This document shows, in pieces, positions 17,213-24,238 of a stretch of DNA of 35,875 nucleotides; positions within the stretch are counted from its first letter, which is position 1, and each line of letters opens with the position of its first letter. Below the pieces are notes generated by a model. That model was not told where the DNA came from. It saw nothing but the letters and a program-made list of their open reading frames with translations, and searched no databases. Origin of the DNA: Desulfuromonas sp. GTDB lineage: Bacteria > Desulfobacterota > Desulfuromonadia > Desulfuromonadales > Desulfuromonadaceae. Made by a program: the position numbers and the translations under genes. The stretch covers positions 1 to 35,875 of the forward strand of contig PKUE01000131.1 of NCBI GenBank assembly GCA_002869685.1. Direction: 5' to 3'.

Positions 17213-17998
17213 TTATTCGACCGTGATGGTTGCATTCTGAATGATCAGGTCATACTGGTAGCCGTAGCCGAAATCCTGATTCAGGTCGAGAATCCCTTTA
17301 ACCAGAACCGTGTCGCCGGCAGCGGCTTCGCTGCTGGTAGTAATGGTCAGGTCGTTGCTGCCGGCCTCACCGGTGCCATCCTGCAGATGGATCCAGTTGG
17401 TCTTCATGATTTTCGGGCTGAACTTAACCACTTTGGCGCGCAGAGTGACTTCTTTGGTTGCCAGTTGATCTTTCTGGGCAAAAATTTCAGCAATCGTATA
17501 ACCGTTTTCAGGCTTGGTCAGGCCGGAGAAGTCCAGTTCGATTTCTGCCGCGGCCGGTTTCTGGTGGTCCATATCCATGCCCATTCCTTCAGGCGCATTG
17601 AGCGGAGTGTCTTTGCCGGGAATCAGGACGTTGCTGACAAAATAAACGACATCAAAGTCACGGTTGAGAGTGTTGCTGTGGTAGTTGGGCATGGCCATCC
17701 CTTGAGGGATCATCACTTTGTCACCAACTTCAACCGGGAATTCGGGGGCGGCAGCCCAAACTTCTTCTGTCTCGGTCTTCACTTTAATGTAGGTGTAACC
17801 TGCGGTGTTCATGGTCTCGAGAACGGTGCCGGACAACTGTGTGGGTTGTTGCGCTGTGGCAGCATCTTCGTGGGCGGCTTCGGCATGAGCCGGAGTCGCT
17901 GGTTGTTCTGCCGGGGCGGCTGTATGATCGTTGGAACCTTTACAGGCCGTCAGGCCAAAAGCAAGCAGTGTGATAAGAATCAGATGGGTCAACTTCAC
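17213..17998 (-). CDS. Lipoprotein with two OB-fold-like domains (NrfJ-like half plus a second OB fold)
   Basis: A 261-residue exported lipoprotein with a signal peptide and lipobox LTAC (Cys19), so lipid-anchored, followed by an Ala/Pro/His/Glu-rich flexible stretch to about residue 52. The first domain (SGTVLETMNTAGYTYIKV...EVWAAAPEF) resembles the small NrfJ-type protein seen with nitrite and cytochrome systems. The second (LRAKVVKFSPKIMKTNWIHLQDGTG) is a common periplasmic OB-fold pattern. A Met/His-rich spacer (EGMGMDMDHQKP) between them might bind copper. The start is GTG at 17998 with AGGAGG 8 bases upstream. It is monocistronic with a strong promoter. Function is unknown; cytochrome maturation or metal handling is a guess. 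Confidence 0.85.
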   Translation of the reverse strand: MKLTHLILITLLAFGLTACKGSNDHTAAPAEQPATPAHAEAAHEDAATAQQPTQLSGTVLETMNTAGYTYIKVKTETEEVWAAAPEFPVEVGDKVMIPQGMAMPNYHSNTLNRDFDVVYFVSNVLIPGKDTPLNAPEGMGMDMDHQKPAAAEIELDFSGLTKPENGYTIAEIFAQKDQLATKEVTLRAKVVKFSPKIMKTNWIHLQDGTGEAGSNDLTITTSSEAAAGDTVLVKGILDLNQDFGYGYQYDLIIQNATITVE

Positions 17999-18052
17999 TG
18001 GATCGTCCTCCTGTGGGGGTTGTTATAGGTTGAAATGATGGTACGTAGCTTG

Positions 18053-18080
18053 ATAATAGATATCTGAGTACTTCTGTCAA
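18053..18080 (-). promoter_or_regulatory. Sigma-70 promoter for the OB-fold lipoprotein
   Basis: On the minus strand a perfect TTGACA (18075-18080), a 16-base spacer and TATTAT (18053-18058) lie about 55 bases before the GTG. A palindrome TTCAA-TT-TTGAA (18086-18097) sits just upstream and could be an activator site. Confidence 0.72.
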
Positions 18081-18117
18081 GTTTATTCAATTTTGAACAT
18101 ATATACACCCTCGATTG

Positions 18118-18588
18118 TTAACGGCGCAGGGTGGCGATCAGACGGGCCGGTCGGGTCAGCAGGGTCAGGGCATCAACACAGCGCAGACAGCAGATATCCG
18201 CAGCCTGAAGTGCTGGTGTCGCTGCGGCTTCCGGGGCGATAACGGCAATGCCGAGGGCGGCTTCCGCCAGCATCAGCCGATCATTGTATCCGTTGCCGAT
18301 GGCCACGCAAAGATGTGCGCCCAACTGTTGGATCAGCTGTTGTTTGCCCTTGTCCTGGTCCTTTTGCGGCAAAATCTCCAGTCGGGCGTTTACTGCTGCC
18401 AACTGCTGTGCGGCGCTGCCGTGGGTGTCGGCGGTGATCACATGGAGGGTCAGATCCTTGGCCAGCTGTTGCAGCGGGGCGACCAGCTCGTCCAGCAGTT
18501 GCCCATCACAGGCCAGGGTGCCGTTGTAATCGAGAACGAGATGCTGCAGGGTCAGGGTGGTATATCCCGGTACGGCGATGGTCAGCAT
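18118..18588 (-). CDS. Stand-alone HAD phosphatase resembling a P-type ATPase P domain
   Basis: A 156-residue soluble protein of the HAD superfamily. Motif I is LDYNGTLA, with nucleophile Asp20 and Asn in place of the usual second Asp. Motif II lies near VITADTHG, the motif III lysine is in the DQDKGKQQ stretch, and motif IV is IGNGYNDRLML. The DYNGT/GNGxND combination resembles proteins annotated as soluble P-type ATPase-like phosphatases, which lack any membrane part. The substrate is unknown. Its ATG lies 7 bases inside the end of the upstream PNPOx-like gene, so they are co-translated. The 119 bases beyond its stop hold the promoter of the next gene, with no clear terminator. Confidence 0.82.
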   Translation of the reverse strand: MLTIAVPGYTTLTLQHLVLDYNGTLACDGQLLDELVAPLQQLAKDLTLHVITADTHGSAAQQLAAVNARLEILPQKDQDKGKQQLIQQLGAHLCVAIGNGYNDRLMLAEAALGIAVIAPEAAATPALQAADICCLRCVDALTLLTRPARLIATLRR

Positions 18589-18980
18589 GTGGGCGGTTCC
18601 ACGCGGGTGACCAGCGGCAGGATCTTCTCGATGGTGAAAAAGACCAGGTAACGGTCTTTGTCGCCAACGTAACTGCGTCCTTCGGCATTGAGTAACTCAT
18701 CAATGCGCGGTGTGTTCAATTCTTCAGCCTGTTTTTTCAGGATCAGGCGGATTCCGCGGTAGCCCTCTCCGGCTTCGAGAAACAGATAGGCGGCGTGGGG
18801 GTTGGATTGCAGATAATGATGGCTCAGCCGATCGAGCATAATAAAAGCGATCTGATCGTTTTCAAAAAAACGCGGCTTGGCATAAAGGGCCGAATTGACC
18901 TGTCCCTCGCCCGAAGCGGTGGATAAGATTCCGGTTCCCGTGGTGTTGCGAAAGTAGTCCGGCAGCTGTGATGAATCCAT
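18582..18980 (-). CDS. Pyridoxamine 5'-phosphate oxidase-like flavin-binding protein
   Basis: A 132-residue split-barrel protein of the PNPOx-like group: TGTGILSTASGEGQVNSALYAKPRFFENDQIAFIMLD followed by HHYLQSNPHAAYLFLE matches the flavin-binding fold seen in many small general oxidoreductases and haem-utilisation relatives. It lacks recognisable PdxH substrate residues, so PLP synthesis is unlikely. The start is the ATG at 18980, with GGAG 7 bases upstream; the longer frame has 14 extra codons without a good site. It is divergent from the TonB-type operon and shares a 106-base regulatory region with it. Confidence 0.82.
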   Translation of the reverse strand: MDSSQLPDYFRNTTGTGILSTASGEGQVNSALYAKPRFFENDQIAFIMLDRLSHHYLQSNPHAAYLFLEAGEGYRGIRLILKKQAEELNTPRIDELLNAEGRSYVGDKDRYLVFFTIEKILPLVTRVEPPTC

Positions 18981-19025
18981 TTGAATCTCCGCTGGGGGTT
19001 TGATAACGTGTACTATTTGCATCAG

Positions 19026-19041
19026 GAATACGCGTGTATTC
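19026..19041. promoter_or_regulatory. Dyad GAATAC-GCGT-GTATTC in the divergent promoter region
   Basis: A 16-base inverted repeat with perfect 6-base arms, between the PNPOx-like gene and the TonB-type operon. It does not match the Fur consensus as I know it. It is a candidate operator for one or both units. The surrounding 106 bases give no unambiguous -35/-10 pair. Confidence 0.4.
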
Positions 19042-19086
19042 TACGGCGTTTCTCCAAATCAGCGGTCCATCTTACAGGAGATCTTT

Positions 19087-19848
19087 TTGAATTTATACCG
19101 GCTTTTGAACAGTATGGGGTTGTTGTTGTGCGCGGCTACGGTCTGGGCACAACCCTTTGCCGAGCAGGTGACCGTTCCGGTGACCGAAACCTTGGAGGTT
19201 CGCCAGCAGGCCCAGCAGCAGGCAGACGATTGGCACGAAGAACGTGAAGCCCTGCAACGTGAACTGGATCGCTTAAGCACGGAAGCGGCGCAGCTTGAAA
19301 CACAGTGTCGCCAATTTGAGGACCAGATTGAGCATCGCCAGCAGCGAGTGGCCAGCCTGCAACGCGATCTGGCCGAATCGGGGCGTCTGACCGAAGAGAT
19401 GGCCCCGTTTCTCACCACGGTTGTTCAGCAATTGACCGAACAGGTGAACGGAGACCTGCCATTTCTGACTCTGGAGCGTCAGCAACGGCTGAGCCGCCTG
19501 GAGGAGACGCTGGAGGACGATGATTTGTCTATTGGCGAGAAATTCCGTCGTACTCTGGAGGCCGTTCAGGTTGAGACCGCCTATGGTCGCCGTTTTGACG
19601 TGGTGCAGAAAAATATCACCCTGGCGTCGCAAACCACATTGATGAACCAGCTGCAGCTGGGACGACTGGCGCTGTTTGCTCAGTCGTTGGATGGACAGCG
19701 CAGTGCTGTTTATGATCCGGTCAGCGGGCAATGGCAGCCTCTGGACGACACCTTTAACGGTGATCTGCGCAAAGCGATCGAAATGGCAGGGAAACACCGC
19801 CCCGTCGATCTGCTCAGCCTGCCCATCGGGAAGGTGGTGACACAATGA
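19087..19848 (+). CDS. DUF3450 periplasmic coiled-coil protein of a TonB2-type system
   Basis: A 253-residue exported protein. I place the start at a TTG (19087) because AGGAG lies 6 bases before it (19076-19080) and the product then begins with a clean signal peptide, MNLYRLLNSMGLLLCAATVWA, cleaved before QPFAE. The mature part is a long heptad-rich coiled coil (about 35-115) followed by a globular region (FRRTLEAVQVETAYGRRFDV, LGRLALFAQSLDGQ), the DUF3450 pattern. In marine gammaproteobacteria DUF3450 genes precede the TtpC-ExbB-ExbD-TonB set, as here. Its biochemical role is not established. Its stop overlaps the next start (ATGA). Confidence 0.88.
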   Translation: MNLYRLLNSMGLLLCAATVWAQPFAEQVTVPVTETLEVRQQAQQQADDWHEEREALQRELDRLSTEAAQLETQCRQFEDQIEHRQQRVASLQRDLAESGRLTEEMAPFLTTVVQQLTEQVNGDLPFLTLERQQRLSRLEETLEDDDLSIGEKFRRTLEAVQVETAYGRRFDVVQKNITLASQTTLMNQLQLGRLALFAQSLDGQRSAVYDPVSGQWQPLDDTFNGDLRKAIEMAGKHRPVDLLSLPIGKVVTQ

Positions 19849-21281
19849 AGTCCCTACTCTGGATCGTGGTGTTGTGTGGCCTGTGTTCTCCGGCCTATGG
19901 CGAAGATCAGCGGGTACAGGCGCTGGCTTTGCAGCAAAAACAGCAGCAGATTGTTGACCAGGCACGCGCCGAGCAGCGTCAGGCCGAGGAACAGGCCCGT
20001 CTGCAACGCCAGCAACTGCTGACAGACCGCCAGGCCCTGCGCGCCGCTGTCGCCGCCGCCCGCAACGAAGTAGCCAGCCTGAAAAAAAGCAAAAGCCGTC
20101 TGGAAAAGCAGGAAGCCAACCTTGCCGGGCAACAGGCTGTGCTGGAGGAAAAACAGCAGGCTCAGCGTGCCCGCCTGCAGGAATTGATCGGTTTTATCCG
20201 TATCGCCGCCAAAGATGCCGATGCCCTGTTGCAAAACAGTCAACTCAATGCACTTGAGCCAGAGCGAACCACCGTCCTCGCCACCATGCAACAGGCGGAT
20301 TATTTTCCGGCTATGGACGATGTCACGGCAATGAGCCAGGCGCTTCTCGCGGAGATGCGCGGTAATGGCGAGGTGCAACGCCTGACCCTGGAGATTGTCG
20401 ATCGCCAGGGTGTCAGTCGGCCGGCAAATGTGATGCTGCTGGGGGATTTCAGTGCCGCCTATCAGTTGGATGGCGAGAGCGGATTTCTGCTGTATTCCCA
20501 TGCCAGTGGGCGGTTGTTCGCACTGTCGGAGTTGCCGGGGCGGCGCTGGCAGCATCAGATTGAGCGCTATTTTGCCGGAGAGACGGCTGCGGCACCGCTG
20601 GATGTCGGACGCGGCGCGTCCCTGCGACAGCTCACCTATCAAACTGATTTTAACGATCAACTGGAGCAGGGTGGTTTCATTGTCTGGCCGATTCTGCTGA
20701 TTGGTGGCGTTGCTCTGGTCTTGATCATCGAGCGCAGCTGGTTTCTGCGCCGTAACCGTTTTGACAGCAGGGCTTTTCTTGGGCGGCTGGAGCCGTTGAT
20801 CGCTCAGGGGGACTGGAATGGCTGTGACGCTGTTTGTCAGCAGGATGTCGATAAAGCACTGCCGCGGGTGTTGGCCGCCGGGTTGCCATACCGCGATCTG
20901 GGCCGTGAAGATCTTGAAAACGCCTTGCAGGAGGCGATTCTCGGTGAGATTCCCCGTTTGGAACGGTTTCTGTCGACTCTGGCTGTGTTGGCATCCATTG
21001 CGCCGTTGCTCGGTCTGTTGGGGACGGTAACCGGGATGATCAACACCTTTCAAGTGATCACCTTTCATGGCACCAGCGATCCCCGTCTGATGTCGAGCGG
21101 TATTTCCGAAGCGTTGATTACCACCATGCTCGGTCTGGGGGTGGCGATTCCCATTATGCTGTGTCACAGCCTGCTGGGTCGCCGGGTGGAGACGGCAATT
21201 GCCGATCTGGAAGAGAAAGCGATCCGTTTTGTCAATGTTCTCAGCAAAGCGCGCCTGCAGCGGGATGATGAGTCATGCTGA
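19845..21281 (+). CDS. TtpC-like long MotA/TolQ/ExbB proton channel protein
   Basis: 478 residues. A signal peptide (MKSLLWIVVLCGLCSPAYG) is followed by a periplasmic coiled coil (about 20-130) and a beta-rich periplasmic domain to about 270. An ExbB/TolQ module then has membrane helices at about 277-300, 382-400 and 424-445 and the family stretch SIAPLLGLLGTVTGMINTF. This is the architecture of TtpC, the extra ExbB-like component of Vibrio TonB2 systems, thought to link the inner-membrane channel to periplasmic partners. It is followed by a normal short ExbB whose start lies 7 bases inside this gene, as expected for TtpC. Confidence 0.9.
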   Translation: MKSLLWIVVLCGLCSPAYGEDQRVQALALQQKQQQIVDQARAEQRQAEEQARLQRQQLLTDRQALRAAVAAARNEVASLKKSKSRLEKQEANLAGQQAVLEEKQQAQRARLQELIGFIRIAAKDADALLQNSQLNALEPERTTVLATMQQADYFPAMDDVTAMSQALLAEMRGNGEVQRLTLEIVDRQGVSRPANVMLLGDFSAAYQLDGESGFLLYSHASGRLFALSELPGRRWQHQIERYFAGETAAAPLDVGRGASLRQLTYQTDFNDQLEQGGFIVWPILLIGGVALVLIIERSWFLRRNRFDSRAFLGRLEPLIAQGDWNGCDAVCQQDVDKALPRVLAAGLPYRDLGREDLENALQEAILGEIPRLERFLSTLAVLASIAPLLGLLGTVTGMINTFQVITFHGTSDPRLMSSGISEALITTMLGLGVAIPIMLCHSLLGRRVETAIADLEEKAIRFVNVLSKARLQRDDESC

Positions 21282-21892
21282 GGACTCTGTGGTATCCGAT
21301 CGAAGATTATCTGCTTACCGGCGGGGTGGTCATGGTGCCGCTGGTGCTGGTGTCGGTGTTGATGTGGGGGTTGATTGTCCATAAACTGCTGGCACTCAAA
21401 GCGCTTTACCGTCATCCGTTGCCTGTAGAACAGGCTGTGGCCTGCGCGCGCACAGGTCAGCGACCAGACTCTCACTATGTCGGGATTAATTCGCGTCTGG
21501 TGCGGGAATTTCTGCTGCGGCGCAGCGGCCATGGCACGCTTGACAGTCATGTGGTTGACGAAGCGGTGCTGGTTGTTGCCGGAGGTCTGGAGCGAGGATT
21601 GACCCTGATCGGTGTTCTGGCGGCGATCGCTCCTTTACTTGGCTTGCTGGGTACGGTGGTCGGCATGATTTCGACTTTTAACAGTATTGCGCTGTTTGGC
21701 ACCGGCAATGCTCGCGCCATGGCCGGTGGGATTTCCGAAGCCTTGATCACCACCCAGACCGGTTTGTTGATCGCCATTCCCGGCCTGTATCTGCGCAATT
21801 TTCTCCAGCGCCGGGTTGCCAATCTCAAACATCAGATCGACTCACTGGCGCTGACCTTGAAACGTCAACTCAACCACGGCGAGGGCGTATGA
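21275..21892 (+). CDS. exbB: ExbB-type proton channel subunit
   Basis: A 205-residue inner-membrane protein of the MotA/TolQ/ExbB family, forming the channel around the ExbD helices that uses the proton gradient to energise TonB. Three hydrophobic segments are seen: VVMVPLVLVSVLMWGLIV near the N-terminus, then IGVLAAIAPLLGLLGTVVGMISTF and ISEALITTQTGLLIAIPGLYL. The start lies 7 bases inside the TtpC-like gene and the stop overlaps exbD by four, so synthesis is coupled. TolQ is less likely, because no tolA/tolB/pal follow. Confidence 0.92.
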   Translation: MLRTLWYPIEDYLLTGGVVMVPLVLVSVLMWGLIVHKLLALKALYRHPLPVEQAVACARTGQRPDSHYVGINSRLVREFLLRRSGHGTLDSHVVDEAVLVVAGGLERGLTLIGVLAAIAPLLGLLGTVVGMISTFNSIALFGTGNARAMAGGISEALITTQTGLLIAIPGLYLRNFLQRRVANLKHQIDSLALTLKRQLNHGEGV

Positions 21893-22314
21893 TCAATATT
21901 ACTGCCAGCCGCCGTGCCAAGCGCCAGAGCCTGGAGCTCAATATCGCGCCGTTGATTGATATGGTGTTTATCCTGTTGATTTTCTTTCTGGTGACAACCA
22001 GCTTTGTGCGCGAGACCGGCATTGATGTTCAACGCCCCTCGGCCAGTACCGCCGTGAGCAAAGAACGGGCGACGATCCTGATCGCTGTCAGTGCTGACGA
22101 TCAAGTGTATGTCGAAGGAAAGGTGATCGATATCCGTGCGGTGCGGGTGCATGTCGAACGTGCTTTGGCGGAAAATCCCGACGGCAGTGTTGTGGTTGTG
22201 GCTGACCGGGGTAGCCGAACGGGGACGGCCGTGGAAGTGATGGACGCCTGTCGTCTGGCCGGGGCCGAGCAGGTGGCGCTGGCCGCAGGTGTGGCCGCAG
22301 CGGGGCAGCCGTGA
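21889..22314 (+). CDS. exbD: ExbD-type channel subunit
   Basis: A 141-residue protein with one N-terminal membrane helix. Asp24, in the motif IAPLIDMVFILLIFFLVTTSF, is the proton-carrying residue of the ExbD/TolR family. The periplasmic domain ends VVVVADRGSRTGTAVEVMDACRLAGAEQVALA, typical of ExbD. Four-base overlaps exist with exbB (ATGA) and tonB (GTGA). Confidence 0.93.
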   Translation: MINITASRRAKRQSLELNIAPLIDMVFILLIFFLVTTSFVRETGIDVQRPSASTAVSKERATILIAVSADDQVYVEGKVIDIRAVRVHVERALAENPDGSVVVVADRGSRTGTAVEVMDACRLAGAEQVALAAGVAAAGQP

Positions 22315-22976
22315 GATTGACCTGGTTTTCTGAAGCAGCGGTCAAACAATGGGGAAGTGCCTTGCTGATCACTCTGGTGATCAACCTGGCGCTGTTCTGG
22401 CTTCTGACCCGCTTGACCGGGCAGACGGTACCGCCATCCGATATGTCAACCTCGGCTGTGCAGATGGTACACGTGACGCCTCCGCCTCCCCCGCAACAGG
22501 TCGCCGCGCAACAGCAACAGCCGAAGACCCAGCCGCGGCGGAAAGTCGCGCAGCCCACTCCCGCCACCATGACACCACCGTCGTTGACGTTGCAGTTGGA
22601 ATTGATTCCCGATGTGCCAACTACTCTGGGCGACATTGCCATGCCGGAGGTGCAGCTTGCCGCCGTGGCGCCGCTGCCCAGCATCTTTGATAGTGACGCC
22701 CTCGACCAGCCGTTGACGCCGTTATCACAATCGCCCTTTATCTACCCTTTGCGGGCTAAACGGCTCGGCATCGAAGGTTGGGTTAAGGTCAAACTGCTGA
22801 TCTCGACTTCCGGCGATGTGGAACAGGTTCATATCCTCGAAGCGCAACCGCAGGAGATGTTTGAAAGTACGGTTGAGCGGGGGATACGGCGCTGGCGATT
22901 TACGCCCGGAACGGTACAGGGCGAGCCGGTCCGCAGCTGGGTGGTCACCACTATTCGTTTTGAGCTGGAGTCGTGA
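22311..22976 (+). CDS. tonB: TonB energy-transducing protein
   Basis: 221 residues starting at a GTG that overlaps the exbD stop. It has an N-terminal anchor helix (WGSALLITLVINLALFWLLTRL), a Pro/Gln-rich periplasmic stretch (VTPPPPPQQVAAQQQQ, then basic KTQPRRKVAQPTP) and the TonB C-terminal fold: YPLRAKRLGIEGWVKVKLLI, then FESTVERGIRRWRFTPG. It transfers energy to outer-membrane TonB-dependent transporters. The spanning linker is shorter than in E. coli TonB1, a known trait of TonB2 proteins. The receptor it serves is not in the window. Confidence 0.92.
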   Translation: MRLTWFSEAAVKQWGSALLITLVINLALFWLLTRLTGQTVPPSDMSTSAVQMVHVTPPPPPQQVAAQQQQPKTQPRRKVAQPTPATMTPPSLTLQLELIPDVPTTLGDIAMPEVQLAAVAPLPSIFDSDALDQPLTPLSQSPFIYPLRAKRLGIEGWVKVKLLISTSGDVEQVHILEAQPQEMFESTVERGIRRWRFTPGTVQGEPVRSWVVTTIRFELES

Positions 22977-24238
22977 TGGGGCGCTGTTTTACACGGATGA
23001 TCGGGGTGTTGCTCCTGATCGGGCTAACCGTGGCGATGGCCGATGCTGCGACCATTCCTTTGGCGGTGCATCGTCAGGTGGTGGCTGCCCAACAGCTGAT
23101 GGAGAAAAAGCTCTACGATCAGGCGCTTGATGTTCTCGGTGCGGACCAACGTGATCGGGATCACTACTTGATCGACTTCACCCGTGGTAACATTTATCTG
23201 TTGTCGGAGCGTCCTACCGAGGCGGTACCCTGGCTGCAGCGGGCGGTGAAAAAACAGCCTGACTATTCTGCTGCCTGGTCCAATCTGGCCCAGGCCTGCT
23301 ACCGTACGGATCGTTTTGATGAGGCCGCCGTTGCTTTTGAGCGCGCCTATGTCACGATGGAACAACGGCAACCTGAACTGCTGTACAATGCCGCCCTCTG
23401 TTATCTGCAGCTCAGTCGTTGGCCGCAGGCGCGTGATCTGCTGCTGCAACTGATATCGCGCCCGGAAAATGAGGTGGCAACACGCTGGCGTGCGGCGCTG
23501 GTTCAGGTTTATCTGAATCTGCATCAGCCCCGTCTGGCCGTGGAGCAGCTTGAGGTTCTGGCGGTGGAGACGACCGGAGATGTGCAGCGGCGCTGGCGGG
23601 AGGTGCTGGTTCAAGAGTATCTGCTGTTGGAAGAGTCGGCTGTCGCCCGGCAGCGGTTGAACCGTTATTGTAACGACGACGGCCTTTACCCGCGCTGGTG
23701 GTTGTTGCTGGCACACCTCTATCTTGACCAGGGCAAGTACGCCGAAGGGCTGGTGGCTTTGAAGGTTGTCGGCTATCTGCGTCCCTTGACTGATGAGGAA
23801 ACGCGCCTGCTTGGTGATCTGCATCTGCAACTCGGGGTGCCGCAACAGGCGGTGGATTATTACCGCCAACTGCTCGAACAAACGCCGCCGGATCAGCATC
23901 TGGTTACCCGTCTGGCTCATGCCAGTCTCAATCTCCATCAACCGGAACAGGCTCTGAGCTGGGTGGAGCAGGGAGCAGAAGATGATCCGGTGCTGCAGAA
24001 ACTGCGCGGGCAGCTGTTGTTTACCCTGGGTCGTTATCGTCAGGCGGCGGAGGTGTTTGGCCGACTGGCTGCCGCAGAGGTTGACCCCGGAGCCATGTGG
24101 CTGATGCAGGGTTATGCCGCCTGGAACGCTGAACAGTGGCCGTTAGCCCGTCGAGCGTTACGTCATGCCGTGAGCTATCCGGCCCAGCAGAGACAAGCGG
24201 AAATCCTCCTGAAACAACTTGATGAACGTAAGAAATGA
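22976..24238 (+). CDS. Exported TPR-repeat protein of the TonB2-type operon
   Basis: 420 residues: a signal peptide (GVLLLIGLTVAMADA) then about ten helix-pair repeats of the TPR class, for example YLLSERPTEAVPWLQRAVKKQPDYSAAWSNLAQACYR split over adjacent helices, and LGRYRQAAEVFGRLAAAEVDPGAMW. A TPR protein closes the DUF3450-TtpC-ExbB-ExbD-TonB set in related bacteria and is presumed to organise periplasmic contacts. The start could be the GTG at 22973 or the ATG at 22976; I chose ATG, whose A is the last base of the tonB stop. Its stop overlaps the permease start (ATGA). Confidence 0.87.
   Translation: MGRCFTRMIGVLLLIGLTVAMADAATIPLAVHRQVVAAQQLMEKKLYDQALDVLGADQRDRDHYLIDFTRGNIYLLSERPTEAVPWLQRAVKKQPDYSAAWSNLAQACYRTDRFDEAAVAFERAYVTMEQRQPELLYNAALCYLQLSRWPQARDLLLQLISRPENEVATRWRAALVQVYLNLHQPRLAVEQLEVLAVETTGDVQRRWREVLVQEYLLLEESAVARQRLNRYCNDDGLYPRWWLLLAHLYLDQGKYAEGLVALKVVGYLRPLTDEETRLLGDLHLQLGVPQQAVDYYRQLLEQTPPDQHLVTRLAHASLNLHQPEQALSWVEQGAEDDPVLQKLRGQLLFTLGRYRQAAEVFGRLAAAEVDPGAMWLMQGYAAWNAEQWPLARRALRHAVSYPAQQRQAEILLKQLDERKK

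Noticed and set aside
19854-21167. A 437-codon minus-strand open frame opposite the TtpC-like gene
   Set aside because: Gln/His-rich shadow of a gene with clear ExbB motifs and coupled overlaps.
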